A stretch of 64,000 nt of DNA from Desulfobulbus elongatus DSM 2908 (GCF_000621145.1 NZ_JHZB01000015.1:1-64000), one strand, 5' to 3'. Shown: positions 33,326-41,834, numbered from the stretch's first letter. Made by a program: numbers and translations. The notes: generated from the sequence alone by a model not told the origin.

Positions 33326-33534
33326 TGGCCGCGCGCTACCTGACCAGCGATGGCGACATGCTCGACTGGATATGCCACCGCCATTATGGCCGCACCGCCG
33401 GCGTGGTGGAGGCGGTGCTCGACGCCAACCCCGGCCTGGCCGATCTGGGGCCGGTGTATGCGGCCGGGCTTGAAATAGTGCTGCCGGATGTGCCGCCGGC
33501 GCAGACTGTGCAAACGGTGAGGCTCTGGGACTGA
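33325..33534 (+). CDS. Tail protein gpX (LysM-type)
   Basis: The 69-aa product (YLTSDGDMLDWICHRHYGRT, then VLDANPGLADLGP) is the P2 gpX LysM-like tail protein. Overlaps the gpU stop. Confidence 0.88.
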   Translation: MAARYLTSDGDMLDWICHRHYGRTAGVVEAVLDANPGLADLGPVYAAGLEIVLPDVPPAQTVQTVRLWD

Positions 33535-33535
33535 G

Positions 33536-34516
33536 ATGACCCCTGATTTCCGCGTGACAGCCGACAGCAAGAATATCACCGAGGCGATCCGCTCCCGGTT
33601 GCTGGAGTTGCGGGTGCGCGACGAAGCGGGGCTGGACAGCGATACCTGCGAGATCCGTCTGGATGACCGCGCCCCCCATATCGCCCTGCCGCGCACCGGC
33701 GCCAAGCTCGAAGTGCACCTCGGCTATCGCCAGACCGGCCTGGTGGCCATGGGCAAGTGGACCGTGGACGAAGCCGGCGTATCCGGTCCGCCGGCAACCC
33801 TCAACCTGCGCGCCCGTGCCGCCGATCTGCTCGCCGCCATCAAGTCGCCGCGCGAACGGAGCTGGCCGGACGGCACCACCCTGGGCGCCCTGGTGACCAC
33901 CATCGCCGGCGCACATGATCTTGTCCCGGCGGTGTCGGCCACGCTCGCCGGCATCGTGCTGCCCCACATCGACCAGACCGAGAGCGACCTCAACCTGTTG
34001 ACCAGGCTGGCGCGCGATCACGACGCCGTGGCCAAGGCCGCCGGCGGGCGGTTGCTCTTCTGCCCGCGCGGCGAGGCCAAGAGCGCGGGAGGTACACCCC
34101 TGGCCCGGATCGAGCTGACTTGGACTGACCTGGGCACGTACGAGGCCGTCTATACCGAGCGCGGCAAATACAGCGCGGTGATCGCGCACTGGCAGGACGT
34201 GCAGGGCGGCGAGCGGATTCCGGTGAAGGCCGGCGCGGGCGAACCCGAGCTGACCTTGCGGCGCACCTACCCGGATGAAGCCACCGCCTGGGCGGCAGCG
34301 AAAAGCAGGCTGTCGGCCCTGGAACGAGGCGCCGCCACCCTACGGCTGAGTTGTCGAGGGAATGTCCGTCTGATGGCCGAGGCCCGGCTGGTGATCTCGG
34401 ACGTGCGGCCGGGCGTGGACGGCGAATGGAGCGTGGTGCGGGTGGAGCATGTGTACAACGGCCAGGGCTACCATTGCGAGGTGGAGGCCGAAACGCCCAA
34501 GGAGGATGCATCATGA
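33536..34516 (+). CDS. Baseplate hub protein gpD (P2 D family)
   Basis: The 326-aa protein has the gpD features: PDFRVTADSKNITEAIRSRL at the start, DEAGLDSDTCEIRLDDRAP, IDQTESDLNLLTRLARDHDA. It forms the hub at the tail end that holds the gpV spike. Confidence 0.93.
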   Translation: MTPDFRVTADSKNITEAIRSRLLELRVRDEAGLDSDTCEIRLDDRAPHIALPRTGAKLEVHLGYRQTGLVAMGKWTVDEAGVSGPPATLNLRARAADLLAAIKSPRERSWPDGTTLGALVTTIAGAHDLVPAVSATLAGIVLPHIDQTESDLNLLTRLARDHDAVAKAAGGRLLFCPRGEAKSAGGTPLARIELTWTDLGTYEAVYTERGKYSAVIAHWQDVQGGERIPVKAGAGEPELTLRRTYPDEATAWAAAKSRLSALERGAATLRLSCRGNVRLMAEARLVISDVRPGVDGEWSVVRVEHVYNGQGYHCEVEAETPKEDAS

Positions 34517-34854
34517 TCGGCATGGACAGCGGCACCGGCAAGCACCTGGAAGGGATAGCCCATCTGCGCCAGTCGGTGCGGGACATCCTGACCACCCCCC
34601 TCGGCAGCAGGGTGATGCGGCGGGACTACGGATCCCGACTGTTCCGCCTGATCGATGCCCCGCTCACCCCTGGCCTACTGGTGGATCTGTACGCCGCCAC
34701 CGCCGAGGCCTTGGAGAAGTGGGAGCCTCGTTTCCAGTTGATCCAAGCAAAGGCGGAGAGTGTTGCTGACAGCGGGCGGGTGGTCATGATCCTGGAGGGC
34801 CGTTATCTGCCGGACGGCCAGCCGATAACTCTTGACGGCATCGTGGTGCAATAA
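34513..34854 (+). CDS. Baseplate wedge protein gpW (gp25-like lysozyme family)
   Basis: The 113-aa product has HLRQSVRDILTTPLGSRVMR and RRDYGSRLFRLIDAPL, hallmark of the gp25 family (P2 gpW). The start overlaps the gpD stop. Confidence 0.92.
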   Translation: MIGMDSGTGKHLEGIAHLRQSVRDILTTPLGSRVMRRDYGSRLFRLIDAPLTPGLLVDLYAATAEALEKWEPRFQLIQAKAESVADSGRVVMILEGRYLPDGQPITLDGIVVQ

Positions 34855-35852
34855 TGGCCGGAGCATTCACCGCAGTGGATTTGTCCAAGCTGCCGTTCCC
34901 GGCGGCGGTCGAGGAACTGGATTTCGAATCGATCCTGGCCGCGCTGATAGCCGATCTGCAAGAGCGGGATGCGTCGTACTCGGCCTTGGTGGAGAGCGAC
35001 CCGGCATACAAAATCCTGGAGGTGTGCGCTTACCGGGAGATGCTGGTGCGGCAGCGCAACAACGAGGCCATCAAGGCAGTGACGTTGGCCTGCGCCGCCG
35101 GATCCGATCTGGACCAGATCGCGGCCCGCTACAACGTCGAGCGCCTGACCATCGTCCCGGCCGCTCCGAACGCGATCCCGCCGACCCCGGCGGTGATGGA
35201 ATCCGATACCGAGCTGCGCCGCCGGGTTCAGCTGTCGTTCGAGGGCTTCAGCACGGCCGGCCCGGAAGGCGCCTATATTTTCCACGCCCTCGGCGCTGAC
35301 GCGCAGGTGCTGGATGTGAGCGTGCACGCCCCCACCTTCGCCTCGGTCGAAGTGTCGCCCGAGGCGAAGGCCCTGCTGCCCGAAGGGGCCATGGTGCTCC
35401 AGGTGGTTGATGATGCCGGCCTGGCGGATCCAATGCCCGGCGATGTAGCCATCGCGGTGCAATCCAGGGACGGAGCCGGGGAAGCCCAGCCGGAGCTGGT
35501 GGCCACGGTGGCCGCCACGCTGTCGAGCGAGACGGTGCGGCCGCTGACCGATCACCCGAGGGTGCGGAGCGCCACCGTGGCCGAATACTCGGTCGAGGCC
35601 GTGCTGACCTTTTTCCCGGGCCCGGACCGGGAGGTCGTCATGCAGACCGCCCTAGTTGCGCTCGAATCGTTTGTCGAGCGGCAGCATCGCCTCGGTCGCG
35701 ATGTGACGCTGTCCGGACTGTACGCCGCTCTGCATCAGGAGGGCGTACAGAACGTGGAGCTGATCGCGCCGGCAGCCGGCATTGTCGTGCCGTGGGATAC
35801 CGTGGCCTACTGCACCGGCATCGACCTGACCGACGGGGGCACCGATGAGTAG
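34854..35852 (+). CDS. Baseplate protein gpJ
   Basis: The 332-aa product contains ALIADLQERDASYSALVESD, AYREMLVRQRNNEAIKAVTL, and AARYNVERLTI, typical of P2 gpJ (gp6/gp53-like wedge). It forms the outer baseplate ring to which fibres attach. Confidence 0.93.
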   Translation: MAGAFTAVDLSKLPFPAAVEELDFESILAALIADLQERDASYSALVESDPAYKILEVCAYREMLVRQRNNEAIKAVTLACAAGSDLDQIAARYNVERLTIVPAAPNAIPPTPAVMESDTELRRRVQLSFEGFSTAGPEGAYIFHALGADAQVLDVSVHAPTFASVEVSPEAKALLPEGAMVLQVVDDAGLADPMPGDVAIAVQSRDGAGEAQPELVATVAATLSSETVRPLTDHPRVRSATVAEYSVEAVLTFFPGPDREVVMQTALVALESFVERQHRLGRDVTLSGLYAALHQEGVQNVELIAPAAGIVVPWDTVAYCTGIDLTDGGTDE

Positions 35853-36462
35853 CCTGCTGCCGCCGTCCGCCACGGCCCAGGAACGGGCCCTGGCCGAGAC
35901 CATTGCCCGCATCTCGGACGTGCCGGTGTTGGTGCGGGAGTCCTGGAATCCCGACACCTGCCCGGCGGCCCTGCTGCCCTGGCTGGCCTGGGCCTTTTCA
36001 GTGGACGAATGGCAGAGCGAGTGGAGCGAGGCTTCGAAACGCGCCGTGATCAAGACCGCGCTGTATGTCCACAAAAAGAAGGGGACGTTGTCCGCGCTCA
36101 AGCGTGCGGTGGAACCGCTAGGCTATATCATCCGCATCGTCGAGTGGTACGAGGAGGATCCGCCGGGCGTGCCCTACACGTTCCGCCTGGAGGTGGGGGT
36201 GCTCGACAAGGGCATCAACGAAACCATCTACCAGCAACTGGAGCGGATCATCCAGTGCTATAAGAACGTGCGCTCGTACATGCAGGCCTTGACGATAAAG
36301 GGCGAGGTGAGGGGGGCTCTCCGGCTTGCCGCTGCCATGACCAGCGGTGTGGACACTACGGTGTATCCGTGGAGCGCATCGGCGGTGGAAAGCGTGGGCG
36401 GCATGTATTGGGGCGCCGCTGAACAGTCGGTCGATATCGTGGCCGTTTACCCGGATTTCTGA
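35845..36462 (+). CDS. Tail protein gpI
   Basis: The 205-aa protein has P2 gpI features: WNPDTCPAALLPWLAWAFSV, DEWQSEWSEASKRAVIKTA, HKKKGTLSALKRAVEPLGY. It links fibres to the baseplate. Overlaps gpJ by 8 bp. Confidence 0.92.
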   Translation: MSSLLPPSATAQERALAETIARISDVPVLVRESWNPDTCPAALLPWLAWAFSVDEWQSEWSEASKRAVIKTALYVHKKKGTLSALKRAVEPLGYIIRIVEWYEEDPPGVPYTFRLEVGVLDKGINETIYQQLERIIQCYKNVRSYMQALTIKGEVRGALRLAAAMTSGVDTTVYPWSASAVESVGGMYWGAAEQSVDIVAVYPDF

Positions 36463-36473
36463 AGCGCGGTGAT

Positions 36474-36550
36474 GGGTCGCGGGAGAGTGTGCGCTCTGTT
36501 TTACCGTAAACCGTTGGTTGACGCGATACAGTAAACAAGTCATCACATGG
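36474..36550 (+). repeat. Leader repeat, copy 2
   Basis: This copy shares the segment GGGAGAGTGT, then TGTTTTACCGTAAACC and TTGGTTGACGCGAT with 7531-7611. It ends at an ATGG and sits in the only sizeable gap of the tail operon, directly before the fibre gene. See the finding for its possible role. Confidence 0.8.
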
Positions 36551-36558
36551 AGGGAGCA

Positions 36559-37434
36559 GTGCCGACATACTATACATTGTTGACGGCGGTGGGCCGGGCG
36601 AAAATTGAAAACGCCATCGCCCTCGGGCAGACGATCGAATGGACACACATGGCCGTGGGCGACGGCAACGGCAACCCGACCGTGCCGACGGACACGCAAA
36701 CCGCCTTGCTGCGCGAGCGGTATCGTGCGGGCGTCAACTCGCTGACTGTCGATGCGGAAAACCCTCAATACGTGGTGGCCGAGCTGATCATCCCCGCCAA
36801 CGTCGGCGGATGGTTGGTGCACGAGGTGGGCATCTTCGACAGTGATGGTGACATGGTTGCCGTGGCCAACTTCCCGGTGACGTACAAGCCGGTGCTGGAT
36901 GAGGGATCCGGTCGGGACTTGGCGATCCGCATCCTGGTCGAAGTGGCCAACACCGCAGCGGTGACGCTCAAAATCGACCCGACCCTTGTGCTGGCGTCAA
37001 GGCAGTACGTGGATCAGTCCGTCGCTGCCCATGAGGCCAAGTCTAACCCGCATCCGCAATACGCCACCAAGACGGGCGTGCAGGCGCAGGCACATACTTC
37101 CTCTGCGGCCGGTGGCACTGCGGACGCCATCACCGCCAGCTTTACGCCGGCCATCGGCGCGCTGACCAACGGCATGATGCTCCTGGTGCGGGCTGGCGCA
37201 GCCAATGCCACGACGTCGCCGACATTCACCCCCAACAGCGGGCCGATCACCGCCAAAACAATCGTCAAAGGCAATGGACTGCCGCTTGTAGCCGGCGACA
37301 TCGCCGGCGCTGGGCATTGGCTCGCGCTGCAATACGACAGTGCGCTGGATAAATGGGCGCTAATCAACCCGGCGTCGAGCGTTGTTACCCGCCGCGTTGA
37401 CGGCATAACGGCCATTACTGTGGAGGAGGAATAA
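36559..37434 (+). CDS. Tail fibre / tail-collar fibre protein (P2 gpH N-terminal type)
   Basis: The N-terminus (PTYYTLLTAVGRAKIENAIA, then TIEWTHMAVGDGNGNPTVP) is the phage tail-collar fibre domain of P2-like gpH. The C-terminal region is short and low in recognisable motifs: this 291-aa fibre is much shorter than P2 gpH and may rely on the downstream DGR target for receptor binding. GGAGG precedes the GTG at 36559; the ATG at 36547 is in the leader repeat. Confidence 0.8.
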   Translation: MPTYYTLLTAVGRAKIENAIALGQTIEWTHMAVGDGNGNPTVPTDTQTALLRERYRAGVNSLTVDAENPQYVVAELIIPANVGGWLVHEVGIFDSDGDMVAVANFPVTYKPVLDEGSGRDLAIRILVEVANTAAVTLKIDPTLVLASRQYVDQSVAAHEAKSNPHPQYATKTGVQAQAHTSSAAGGTADAITASFTPAIGALTNGMMLLVRAGAANATTSPTFTPNSGPITAKTIVKGNGLPLVAGDIAGAGHWLALQYDSALDKWALINPASSVVTRRVDGITAITVEEE

Positions 37435-37436
37435 AA

Positions 37437-37784
37437 ATGTACGGTGTGCCCCGTTACGGTCTGCGCACGCGGGCCGATTACGATCTGTTGCAGGGCCTGG
37501 CCACCAAGGGCGAGATCCGCCCCCAAGGCGTGGCCACGCTCAAACGGCACTGGGAGGGCCTGTTGGCCAGCCGGTGGGTCTATGACTACGATCGCGATCT
37601 GGCCGACGGCGAGGATCCGGACGGCGAACAGCCTGAATACTTGGTGCTGGCCGGTGACGATGGCCAGGGTGGACTCCGGCGCCGGCAGATGATGCGGATC
37701 GAAAGCCCTCATGCGGAGATTTTCCGTCTGGGCTACACGGTTAGCGACGTGGAACAAGCAATTGCTGATCTGGAGGCTATCTGA
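37437..37784 (+). CDS. Tail fibre-region accessory protein (115 aa)
   Basis: The 115-aa product (YGLRTRADYDLLQGLATKGE, later DGGQGGLRRRQMMRIESPHA-like region) lies between fibre and DGR target. It is coupled to the target gene (ATG overlaps stop). It may be a chaperone or adapter for the target protein; I do not recognise the family. Confidence 0.6.
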   Translation: MYGVPRYGLRTRADYDLLQGLATKGEIRPQGVATLKRHWEGLLASRWVYDYDRDLADGEDPDGEQPEYLVLAGDDGQGGLRRRQMMRIESPHAEIFRLGYTVSDVEQAIADLEAI

Positions 37785-38854
37785 TGGCGCAGCGGACGTA
37801 TGCAATCCCTGCTCAGGGAGCGGGACATTTCGGGCTGATGGGATCGATCGTGGCGGCCGGGGCTATGCGCCTGGATATCCCAGAGGGTGTTTTGAATATC
37901 GGCGGCAACGGCAAGGGCTACGTGCTGGAAGAGCGCACAAACTGGGACCCGACCGCCATGGCCAACCAAGATGGCTCGCTGGATGGCCTGGCGCTGGGCG
38001 ATGACGTGTATCTGTACGCCGTTCAGGGCGACGACGGCCGCGCCGACCTGGTGGCCAGCACCAATATCACGGTGCCCGGCGGCTACACGGCCGCCACCAG
38101 CCGCAAGGTCGGCGGATTCCATTATGGGCGCGTGCGTACAGTGGCGCAACGCTACGACACCGGCATAACGCCGGCGGTGCAGATCGTCCCTAACAGCGTG
38201 TGGGATCTCGGGCATCGCCCAACCTGCGACCCGACCGGCATGGTCGAGGTGGTGCCGGGCAGCCTGTGGGTGGACATCTACTTAAACAGCGAAGGTAGCG
38301 GCACCTGGCCGGAGAATGTCCCAGTGAGCCGCTACGGCGCTCAGCCGATCCGGAACGATATTTATGCGGCGGTTGATTTTCACCTGCTGGCCCGTAATGC
38401 CGGCAAACGCCTGCCAACGGTCGAGGAATTCCTGACGTATGCCGAGGGGGCACCGCAAGGCGCTAATGCCAACAACAACACAGCCTGGGCGGCCGCCACC
38501 AACACAGGCCCGACTACCACCGGCGCGATTGCCAGGGCGGTCTCTATGTTCAATGTCACGGACGCGGCCGGGAATTTGTGGGATTACATCGATAATCATC
38601 ACGATATTGGAATTGAAAACATAATTATGTGGAAAGCCGATATCGTGAATGTGGGCAAAGATGCCGCTCGCGCACGCGGACAGTCGTATGTCTACGTTTT
38701 TGATGCCAGTTCAGCCGCTTCTTGGCGCTGCTTCGTAGGTGGCGGGCCATTCAACTACGGCGCCTACTGTGGCGCTCGGTGCCTGCACTCCGGTGCGATC
38801 CCGTGGGTTGCGGGCGGCAGCGTGGGCCTGCGCTGCGTCTGTGGCGCCCTGTGA
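37784..38854 (+). CDS. DGR target: tail-associated variable protein with C-type lectin/FGE-like fold
   Basis: The 356-aa protein ends in the 43-codon variable repeat (residues 311-353). The region before it has RLPTVEEFLTYAEGAPQGAN, VTDAAGNLWDY and a run up to SWRCFVGGGPFN...GLRCVC, the layout of formylglycine-generating-enzyme/C-lectin folds used by most DGR targets. Ten residues differ from the template, mostly Asn codons. Five cysteines in the variable region lack adenines in the template and cannot be diversified. It follows tail-fibre genes, so it likely binds host receptors. Confidence 0.92.
   Translation: MAQRTYAIPAQGAGHFGLMGSIVAAGAMRLDIPEGVLNIGGNGKGYVLEERTNWDPTAMANQDGSLDGLALGDDVYLYAVQGDDGRADLVASTNITVPGGYTAATSRKVGGFHYGRVRTVAQRYDTGITPAVQIVPNSVWDLGHRPTCDPTGMVEVVPGSLWVDIYLNSEGSGTWPENVPVSRYGAQPIRNDIYAAVDFHLLARNAGKRLPTVEEFLTYAEGAPQGANANNNTAWAAATNTGPTTTGAIARAVSMFNVTDAAGNLWDYIDNHHDIGIENIIMWKADIVNVGKDAARARGQSYVYVFDASSAASWRCFVGGGPFNYGAYCGARCLHSGAIPWVAGGSVGLRCVCGAL
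38714..38843 (+). repeat. DGR variable repeat (VR)
   Basis: These 130 bp align without gaps to the template at 39233-39362. There are 13 differences, all at template adenines (7 to G, 3 to C, 3 to T by my reading), and no differences at C, G or T. The last 23 bp are adenine-free and identical, the likely initiation-of-mutagenic-homing segment. Confidence 0.95.
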
Positions 38855-38855
38855 C

Positions 38856-39212
38856 ATGAGCCCTGGCGCGGTCCCGCGGCAGCGGGGCCTGGCTATCGTG
38901 AATAAGGCCGAACGGCTGATCAATAGCCTGGCACCGTACATTGATAAGATCCCTAAACATCAACGCTACCGCTACGCCATGCGGCTAGAGGACGCGTTGT
39001 GGGAGCTAGCGCTACGCTTGATCGAGGCTGCGACGAGTAACCAAAAAAGCAAAATTTACCGCGCGGACGAACAGGTTCGTTATATCCATGCCCTGCTACG
39101 GCATGCTGCGGAGCGCAAACTGTTGGGCATCAAGCAGGTGGGCGATGCCAGCAAGCAATTGTCCGAGATCGGCGCCATGATCGGTTCCTGGCGTCAACGC
39201 TTGTGTACTTGA
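38856..39212 (+). CDS. avd: DGR accessory protein, Avd-like four-helix bundle
   Basis: The 118-aa product is all-helical and basic (IVNKAERLINSLAPYIDKIPK, HQRYRYAMRLEDALWELALRL, RYIHALLRHAAERKLLGI), as for Bordetella phage Avd, which forms a pentamer that binds the RT and template RNA. It starts 2 bp after the target stop; a GTG at 38898 (VNKAERL) is an alternative start giving 104 aa. The early codons overlap the VR hairpin. Confidence 0.88.
   Translation: MSPGAVPRQRGLAIVNKAERLINSLAPYIDKIPKHQRYRYAMRLEDALWELALRLIEAATSNQKSKIYRADEQVRYIHALLRHAAERKLLGIKQVGDASKQLSEIGAMIGSWRQRLCT
38870..38889 (+). promoter_or_regulatory. DGR hairpin/cruciform with GRNA-type loop
   Basis: GGTCCCGC, loop GGCA, GCGGGGCC: an 8-bp stem with one T-G mismatch and a GRNA-consensus tetraloop, 26 bp beyond the variable repeat. 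In Bordetella phage BPP-1, a similar hairpin next to VR is needed for target recognition. Confidence 0.75.
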
Positions 39213-39232
39213 TTAGGGGTGGGTCGGGTTTC

Positions 39233-39362
39233 GACGCTTCTTGGCGCTGCTTCATAGGTGGCGGGCAATTCAACAACGGCGCCTACTGTGGCGCTCGGTG
39301 CCTGAACTCCAATGCGAACCCGTGGAATGCGAACGGCAACGTGGGCCTGCGCTGCGTCTGTG
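39233..39362 (+). repeat. DGR template repeat (TR)
   Basis: The template has 22 adenines, most in AAC/AAT pairs that give wide codon choice when changed. It keeps the same phase as the variable repeat (GAC GCT TCT TGG) and ends in the same adenine-free GC-rich segment. It diverges from VR after CTGTG. Confidence 0.95.
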
Positions 39363-39520
39363 ACCACCATACCAGAGAAGGCGGCAACGGGGTTGCCGTC
39401 GCCTGAGATCCCTAGCAGGGGGTCAGCCGATCCATCCCGGTCCCGTTCCGGCGGGCCGAACACGATAGCCCGGACGGCGTGAGTAGCGTCAGCGAAAGCC
39501 CCTCCCGGGCGCTTTGTTAA
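39233..39520 (+). ncRNA. DGR template RNA (TR plus spacer)
   Basis: The TR is followed by about 158 bp without a protein gene up to the RT. The spacer contains GGCGGCAAC, loop GGG, GTTGCCGTC and other GC-rich inverted segments. In characterised DGRs the TR and its spacer are transcribed as a structured RNA that primes cDNA synthesis. The exact ends here are not defined. Confidence 0.7.
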
Positions 39521-40570
39521 ATGATGATCATGGGAAGCAAAAATAAGCATCTAATCGAACAGATCGTAGACTGGGATAATTTATTGATGGCCCATCGCTT
39601 GGCCCGTCGCGGCAAGCGTGACCGTCAGGAGGTTGCCGCCTTTGAGGCAAATTTGTGGGAAGAGCTGGGCGCCCTTCAGATGGGGATGTTGTGGGGCACC
39701 TATTTCCCTGGCCGGTATCGTTCCTTTATTGTCTACGAGCCGAAGCGCCGCGAGATCCTTGCCGCGCCTTATCGAGATCGGGTGGCGCAACATGCCATCT
39801 GTAATATCTGCGGGCCTATCTGGGACCGCGCCATGATCTTCGACAACTACGCCTGCCGCGTTGGCAAGGGCACGCATCTGGGAGCGGATCGCGTAGAAAA
39901 GTGGCTGCGCGGCATGGTGACCACTGGCGACGCTTGGGTGCTGAAAATGGATGTGAACAAATATTTTTTCTCTATCCGGCATGACCTGGCCAAGTCTGTG
40001 ATTCGTGACCGCATCCGGTGCGCTGGCACGCTGCGGGTGTTAGACGCCATCATCGACAGTACCGCCGATCCGGCCGACCCTGATCCAGTGGGCATTCCAG
40101 TGGGTAATCTAACCAGTCAATGGATCGCCAATCTTGTAGGCAACCGCATCGACCAGTGGGCCAAACGTTTATTGGGCCTGCGCCGGTACGCTCGATACAT
40201 GGATGACATGGTAGTGTTGGTGAGCAGCAAGCAAGGGGCGCTGGAGTTGCGCGACGCCTTCGACGACAAGCTGGCCAGCATGGGACTGCGATTCAGCAGG
40301 GCCAGCGTGCTGCCGGCCAGTCGTGGTGTAAATTTTCTTGGATATCGAATCTGGCCGCACAAGCGACTGCTACGCAAAAACTCCGTGCGTCGCATGAAGC
40401 GCCGAATGCTGGAAATGGAGTGGCAATATGCTATAGGCTTGATCGACATGGCTTATGTCAGAAGGCGCATAGCATCTTGGGTGGCCCATGCGAGCCACGC
40501 GAACAGCGCAACGATACGGAGGTTGGTGCTGGGAAGCGCAGTGTTTAAGAGGCAGATAAACGCTGGCTAA
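39521..40570 (+). CDS. DGR reverse transcriptase
   Basis: The 349-aa RT has the YMDD active site at residues 226-229, KMDVNKYFFSI (first catalytic Asp) and GIPVGNLTSQ at 191-200, the motif 4 form that distinguishes DGR RTs from group II intron RTs (QGxxxSP). A short thumb and basic C-terminus follow. It makes error-prone cDNA at adenines of the template RNA. Confidence 0.96.
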   Translation: MMIMGSKNKHLIEQIVDWDNLLMAHRLARRGKRDRQEVAAFEANLWEELGALQMGMLWGTYFPGRYRSFIVYEPKRREILAAPYRDRVAQHAICNICGPIWDRAMIFDNYACRVGKGTHLGADRVEKWLRGMVTTGDAWVLKMDVNKYFFSIRHDLAKSVIRDRIRCAGTLRVLDAIIDSTADPADPDPVGIPVGNLTSQWIANLVGNRIDQWAKRLLGLRRYARYMDDMVVLVSSKQGALELRDAFDDKLASMGLRFSRASVLPASRGVNFLGYRIWPHKRLLRKNSVRRMKRRMLEMEWQYAIGLIDMAYVRRRIASWVAHASHANSATIRRLVLGSAVFKRQINAG

Positions 40571-40613
40571 AACGTGCGGACTTTAATAGCCGCCACATCA
40601 GCTATACAGGCCG

Positions 40614-41678
40614 CTAAAATGTTCCCTTGATCCCTAAATCTCCTATCCGGTCCACGGCCGCTCTTTTGTGCTCATCAAGGAGGTGGGTATACCGCCGCAC
40701 CATTTGCAACGTGCGATGCCCCAGGATTTCCGCCAGGGTGCGCATATCCACACCCCGCATCAGCATCCAGGAGGCGGCGGTATGCCGCAAATCGTGCATG
40801 TGTAGCCACGGCAATCCGGCGGCCTTTTTGGCTTCGTTGAACGATTCCCTGAACACCTGGGATGGAATTATTGCCGCATAACCTGTTGCCTGCCGGTCGG
40901 TCATAAACACCAGATCATCGTCTTTCCGGTTCTTGACCAACGGCCGTAACGCCTCGGCCGCCGCCTCGGTCAGTTGCACCCTCCGATAGTCCTTGTTTTT
41001 GGTGAGTTGCAGGTCGATGGTTCGCCGATCGATATCGATCTGGCCGCACCGCAGGGCCGCCGCTTCGCCGGGACGCATGGCCGTATGCAGCAACACCAGC
41101 ACGTACGGGTAAAGCAAGGGGTTGCTTCTGGCACGGCATTGGGCGAGCAGATCCTGCATCTCTTTTTCTTTCAAAAAATGTGTACGGCCAGGCGGTGGCG
41201 CGGGGCGTTCGATGTCGTTCACCGGATTTTCCACCGGTAACTCCCACTCTTTTTTCGCTTTGCGGAAGAGATGTGAGAGCAGGGCCAGTTCCAGTCGAAC
41301 CGAATAGGCGGATACTTCCTGCATCCGTTCATCCCTGTACGCAGCCACCATCGAGGGCGTGATCTCTGGCAGCAGAGTTTCCTTTCCCAGCCGCTCCCGT
41401 AACACCTTCATGCACCACTTTTCCCTGGCCTGAGTGGTGGTTGCCTTGGTACTGGACACATTGATTTCGTACCGCTCCAAGGCCTGGTCCAGGGTGATAT
41501 CAGCCCGCCGGGGATCATTGTAGCGCTTGGCTTTGATTGCCGCTTCTACCTCTCTGGCCCAGTCCCTCGCCATAGCCATGCGATCGAACGTCCGGGCAAT
41601 GGGAGGATGCCCTTTCAGCCGCACCGTGGCCGTGTACGTCGTGCCCTTCTTTCCTTTCCGAGTCTGGATCCGTGCCAC
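40614..41678 (-). CDS. int: Tyrosine-recombinase integrase
   Basis: The protein has an arm-binding N-terminus, SAM-like core-binding domain and catalytic domain with MRPGEAAALRC (Arg), HMHDLRHTAAS (His-x-x-Arg), LGHRT (His) and YTHLLDE (Tyr nucleophile). It faces the attachment site in the tRNA. The reading frame continues upstream through the tRNA, but translation there is not credible; I place the start at GTG 41678, with moderate certainty. Confidence 0.93.
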   Translation of the reverse strand: MARIQTRKGKKGTTYTATVRLKGHPPIARTFDRMAMARDWAREVEAAIKAKRYNDPRRADITLDQALERYEINVSSTKATTTQAREKWCMKVLRERLGKETLLPEITPSMVAAYRDERMQEVSAYSVRLELALLSHLFRKAKKEWELPVENPVNDIERPAPPPGRTHFLKEKEMQDLLAQCRARSNPLLYPYVLVLLHTAMRPGEAAALRCGQIDIDRRTIDLQLTKNKDYRRVQLTEAAAEALRPLVKNRKDDDLVFMTDRQATGYAAIIPSQVFRESFNEAKKAAGLPWLHMHDLRHTAASWMLMRGVDMRTLAEILGHRTLQMVRRYTHLLDEHKRAAVDRIGDLGIKGTF

Positions 41679-41731
41679 ATCGCCGCCTGTCTGTTGCCTT
41701 GTTCCATTTTTGTTCCACTCACTACGGAAAA

Positions 41732-41761
41732 AGATAGCAAGAGACAGCAAAAGACAGCAAG
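41732..41761. repeat. Three 10-bp tandem repeats between integrase and att, candidate arm-type sites
   Basis: AGATAGCAAG, AGACAGCAAA, AGACAGCAAG follow each other with a period of 10 bp (one helical turn) between the integrase start and attR. Such repeats are typical for integrase arm-binding sites. Confidence 0.6.
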
Positions 41762-41834
41762 AGAAAATCTTGACTGCATAAAACAGAAAACGGGTTTTCT
41801 CCGCGCCACGGCTGAGAAAACCCGTTGTTTCGTT

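Noticed and set aside
39203-39406. Open frame over the template repeat
   Set aside because: It is open only because the TR copies coding sequence from the target; no ribosome site is present and TR acts as RNA.
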